A stretch of DNA of 7,091 nucleotides from Flavobacterium sp. (GTDB lineage: Bacteria > Bacteroidota > Bacteroidia > Flavobacteriales > Flavobacteriaceae). The stretch lies in assembly GCF_003525665.1 (NCBI RefSeq), contig NZ_DQDX01000170.1, positions 1-7,091 on the forward strand, given 5' to 3'. Shown piece by piece: positions 5,541 through 7,091 of this stretch (positions are counted from its first letter, which is position 1; every line of letters starts with the position of its first letter). The notes beneath the pieces are model-generated. The model did not search any database. It had not been told where the DNA came from and was given only the letters and a program-made list of their open reading frames with translations. The translations under genes and the position numbers were made by a program.

Positions 5541-6929
5541 TTATTTACTCATTTCCACAAAATACTTATAAAATAAAGGAATAGTTTCAATACCTTTTAA
5601 GTAATTAAAAATTCCAAAATGTTCATTTGGTGAGTGAATAGCATCAGAATCTAGTCCGAATCCCATTAGTATAGTTTTAGATTTTAATTCTTTTTCGAAT
5701 AAAGCAACAATAGGAATACTTCCACCAGAACGCACTGGAATCGCAGGAACTCCAAAAGTTTCAGTGTAAGCTTTATTGGCAGCTTTGTAACCAATGCTAT
5801 CTATTGGAGTTACATAACCTTGTCCGCCATGATGTGGTTTTACTTTTACTGTTACGCCAGAAGGAGCAATGCTTTCAAAGTGTTTAGTAAACAATTCAGT
5901 AATTTGTTCCCAATCTTGATTTGGTACCAAACGCATAGATATTTTTGCAAATGCCTGACTTGCAATTACTGTTTTTGCACCTTCGCCAGTATATCCGCCC
6001 CAAATTCCGTTTACGTCTAGCGTTGGTCTGATGGAGTTTCTTTCGTTGGTAACATATCCTTTTTCGCCATAAATGTCGTTAAGGTTCAATGCTTTTTTAT
6101 AATTATCTAAATTGAAAGGTGCTTTTGCCATTTCGGCTCTTTCTTCTAACGATAATTCTTCTACATTATCATAGAATCCTGGAATAGTGATGTGATTGTT
6201 TTCGTCATGAAGTGAGGCAATCATTTTTGCTAAAACATTTATTGGATTTGCAACTGCGCCACCATAAAGTCCAGAATGTAAGTCACGATTTGGTCCAGTA
6301 ACTTCAACTTCAACATAACTCAAACCACGCAATCCTGTGGTAATTGACGGTTGTTGGTTAGAAATCATTCCAGTATCAGAAATTAAAATCACATCATTAG
6401 CAAGTTTTTCTTGATTTTGAGTGACAAACCATGATAAACTTTTAGAACCTACTTCTTCTTCACCTTCAATCATAAATTTTACGTTGCAAGGCAAACAATT
6501 GTTTTGAATCATGTATTCAAATGCTTTCACGTGCATGTACATTTGACCTTTATCATCACAAGCACCACGAGCGAAAATTGCACCTTCTGGATGAATTTCT
6601 GTGGTTTTTATTACAGGTTCAAATGGAGGAGAAGTCCAAAGCTCCATTGGATCTGGTGGTTGAACGTCATAATGTCCGTAAACCAAAACTGTTGGAAGAT
6701 TTTTATCAATAATATGTTCTCCAAAGACAATTGGGTAACCAGGAGTTTCACAAATTTCAACGTGATTACAACCAGCTTTTTCAAGTGAAACTTTCACCGC
6801 ATTTGCAGTATCAATCACATCTTGAGAGTAAGCCGTATCCGCACTTACAGAGGGAATTTTTAATAATTCGATTAATTCGTTTAGAAAACGCTCTTTGTTT
6901 TCTTGAACGTATTGTTTTATATTATTCAT
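5541..6929 (-). CDS. M20 family dipeptidase (CNDP-like metallopeptidase)
   Basis: This 462-residue cytoplasmic zinc peptidase of the M20 family is complete at its usual length. It probably hydrolyses dipeptides or short peptides with two metal ions. The metal and catalytic residues are all visible. GHYDVQPPDP gives His86 and Asp88. CDDKG gives the bridging Asp125. EGEEEVGS gives the general base Glu158 and ligand Glu159. ISDT gives Asp185, and IHSPNEHF gives His432. The lid/dimerisation domain (about 200-365) contains DLHSG with His218, which in carnosinase-type enzymes reaches into the partner's active site. The long PPDP...SPPFEP insert after the first motif is typical of the CNDP/DapE-like dipeptidase branch rather than of succinyl-diaminopimelate desuccinylase. 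No signal peptide is seen. It is a single-gene unit with a -7 box at 6953-6960 and its own terminator. Its substrate cannot be told from the sequence. Confidence 0.93.
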   Translation of the reverse strand: MNNIKQYVQENKERFLNELIELLKIPSVSADTAYSQDVIDTANAVKVSLEKAGCNHVEICETPGYPIVFGEHIIDKNLPTVLVYGHYDVQPPDPMELWTSPPFEPVIKTTEIHPEGAIFARGACDDKGQMYMHVKAFEYMIQNNCLPCNVKFMIEGEEEVGSKSLSWFVTQNQEKLANDVILISDTGMISNQQPSITTGLRGLSYVEVEVTGPNRDLHSGLYGGAVANPINVLAKMIASLHDENNHITIPGFYDNVEELSLEERAEMAKAPFNLDNYKKALNLNDIYGEKGYVTNERNSIRPTLDVNGIWGGYTGEGAKTVIASQAFAKISMRLVPNQDWEQITELFTKHFESIAPSGVTVKVKPHHGGQGYVTPIDSIGYKAANKAYTETFGVPAIPVRSGGSIPIVALFEKELKSKTILMGFGLDSDAIHSPNEHFGIFNYLKGIETIPLFYKYFVEMSK

Positions 6930-6952
6930 TTTTAATGGTTTATTTTGAAATT

Positions 6953-6960
6953 CAAAAGTA
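6953..6960 (-). promoter_or_regulatory. Putative -7 box of the dipeptidase gene
   Basis: On the minus strand the site is TACTTTTG, matching TAnnTTTG, 23 nt upstream of the start codon. No clear TTG lies at -33; that region is an A/T tract. Confidence 0.5.
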
Positions 6961-6996
6961 CGAAAAAGAGTTTTAAAAAAAAATCCTATTTCATAA

Positions 6997-7025
6997 TTTG
7001 TAATTAAGAATTATTCTTATATTTG
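6997..7025 (+). promoter_or_regulatory. Promoter of tRNA-Leu
   Basis: TTTG (6997-7000) and TATATTTG (7018-7025) are 17 nt apart, a good match to the Bacteroidota -33/-7 pattern. The mature tRNA begins 14 nt further on, leaving a short 5' leader for RNase P. It is divergent from the dipeptidase promoter. Confidence 0.75.
7005..7019. repeat. 15-bp palindrome in the tRNA-Leu promoter spacer
   Basis: TAAGAAT-T-ATTCTTA is a perfect 7-bp inverted repeat around one base. It fills the spacer between the two boxes and touches the first two bases of the -7 box. It could be an operator or a chance AT-rich palindrome. Confidence 0.4.
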
Positions 7026-7039
7026 CACTCACAATTTTC

Positions 7040-7091
7040 GCGGATATGGTGAAATTGGTAGACATGCCAGACTTAGGATCTGGTGCCGCAA
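7040..7091 (+). tRNA. tRNA-Leu (anticodon UAG), 5' part, cut by the window end
   Basis: The sequence from GCGGATA at 7040 reads as the acceptor strand, a D-arm (GAAATTGGTAGAC) and an anticodon arm with stem CCAGA (7067-7071)/TCTGG (7079-7083). Loop CTTAGGA places anticodon TAG at 7074-7076, which reads CUA and related CUN leucine codons. TGCCGCAA after the anticodon stem is the start of the long variable arm of class II tRNAs, as expected for leucine. The T-arm and 3' acceptor strand lie beyond the window. Confidence 0.93.

Noticed and set aside
6504..6976. Several overlapping plus-strand open frames opposite the dipeptidase start
   Set aside because: They are antisense to conserved metal-binding motifs of the M20 enzyme and have no recognisable protein features.

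Overview
The window looks like a chromosomal segment from a flavobacterium (Bacteroidota, probably Flavobacterium or a close relative). The DNA is strongly AT-rich and starts are preceded by A-rich tracts rather than Shine-Dalgarno sequences. Several starts have a Bacteroidota-type -7 box (TAnnTTTG) upstream, and the protein set (DUF4407, NlpE-like lipoprotein, BlaI plus M56 pair, M20 dipeptidase, PH-SHOCT protein) is typical of that group. This assignment comes from reading the sequence, not from a database search.

Layout. Positions 1-28 hold the end of a terminator for a gene outside the window. A plus-strand gene (97-804) encodes a PH-like/SHOCT protein. It faces an nlpE-like lipoprotein gene, with one bidirectional hairpin terminator between them. 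From 908 to 6929 every gene is on the minus strand, in three transcription units. DUF4407 membrane protein plus nlpE-like lipoprotein (2474 to 908) are 4 nt apart. BlaI-type repressor plus M56 membrane peptidase (5391 to 2669) overlap by 4 nt in an ATGA. The M20 dipeptidase (6929 to 5541) stands alone with its own terminator. At the right edge a plus-strand tRNA-Leu (anticodon UAG) begins with a clear promoter and is cut by the window end.

The most informative region is the BlaI-M56 operon. Two TACA-NN-TGTA palindromes lie upstream of blaI, and the inferred -7 and -33 boxes sit inside them, so autorepression by BlaI is strongly suggested. The M56 protein keeps the HExxH zinc site but has no penicillin-binding sensor domain. 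Its roughly 490-residue exported part instead contains three divergent copies of a domain of about 120 residues. The signal it reads is unknown, and no beta-lactamase gene is present here. The junction of the two genes also carries an in-frame A AAA AAG heptamer from which a -1 shift would enter the M56 frame.

Non-coding DNA is short; no gap exceeds about 200 bases. Gaps hold hairpin terminators, promoters, two small 8-bp tandem motifs, and a GC-rich segment of 40 bp flanked by an 8-bp direct repeat in the DUF4407 leader. No insertion sequence, CRISPR array, phage gene or defence system was seen. Apart from the sensor architecture and the small repeats, the region looks like ordinary core or semi-core genome.
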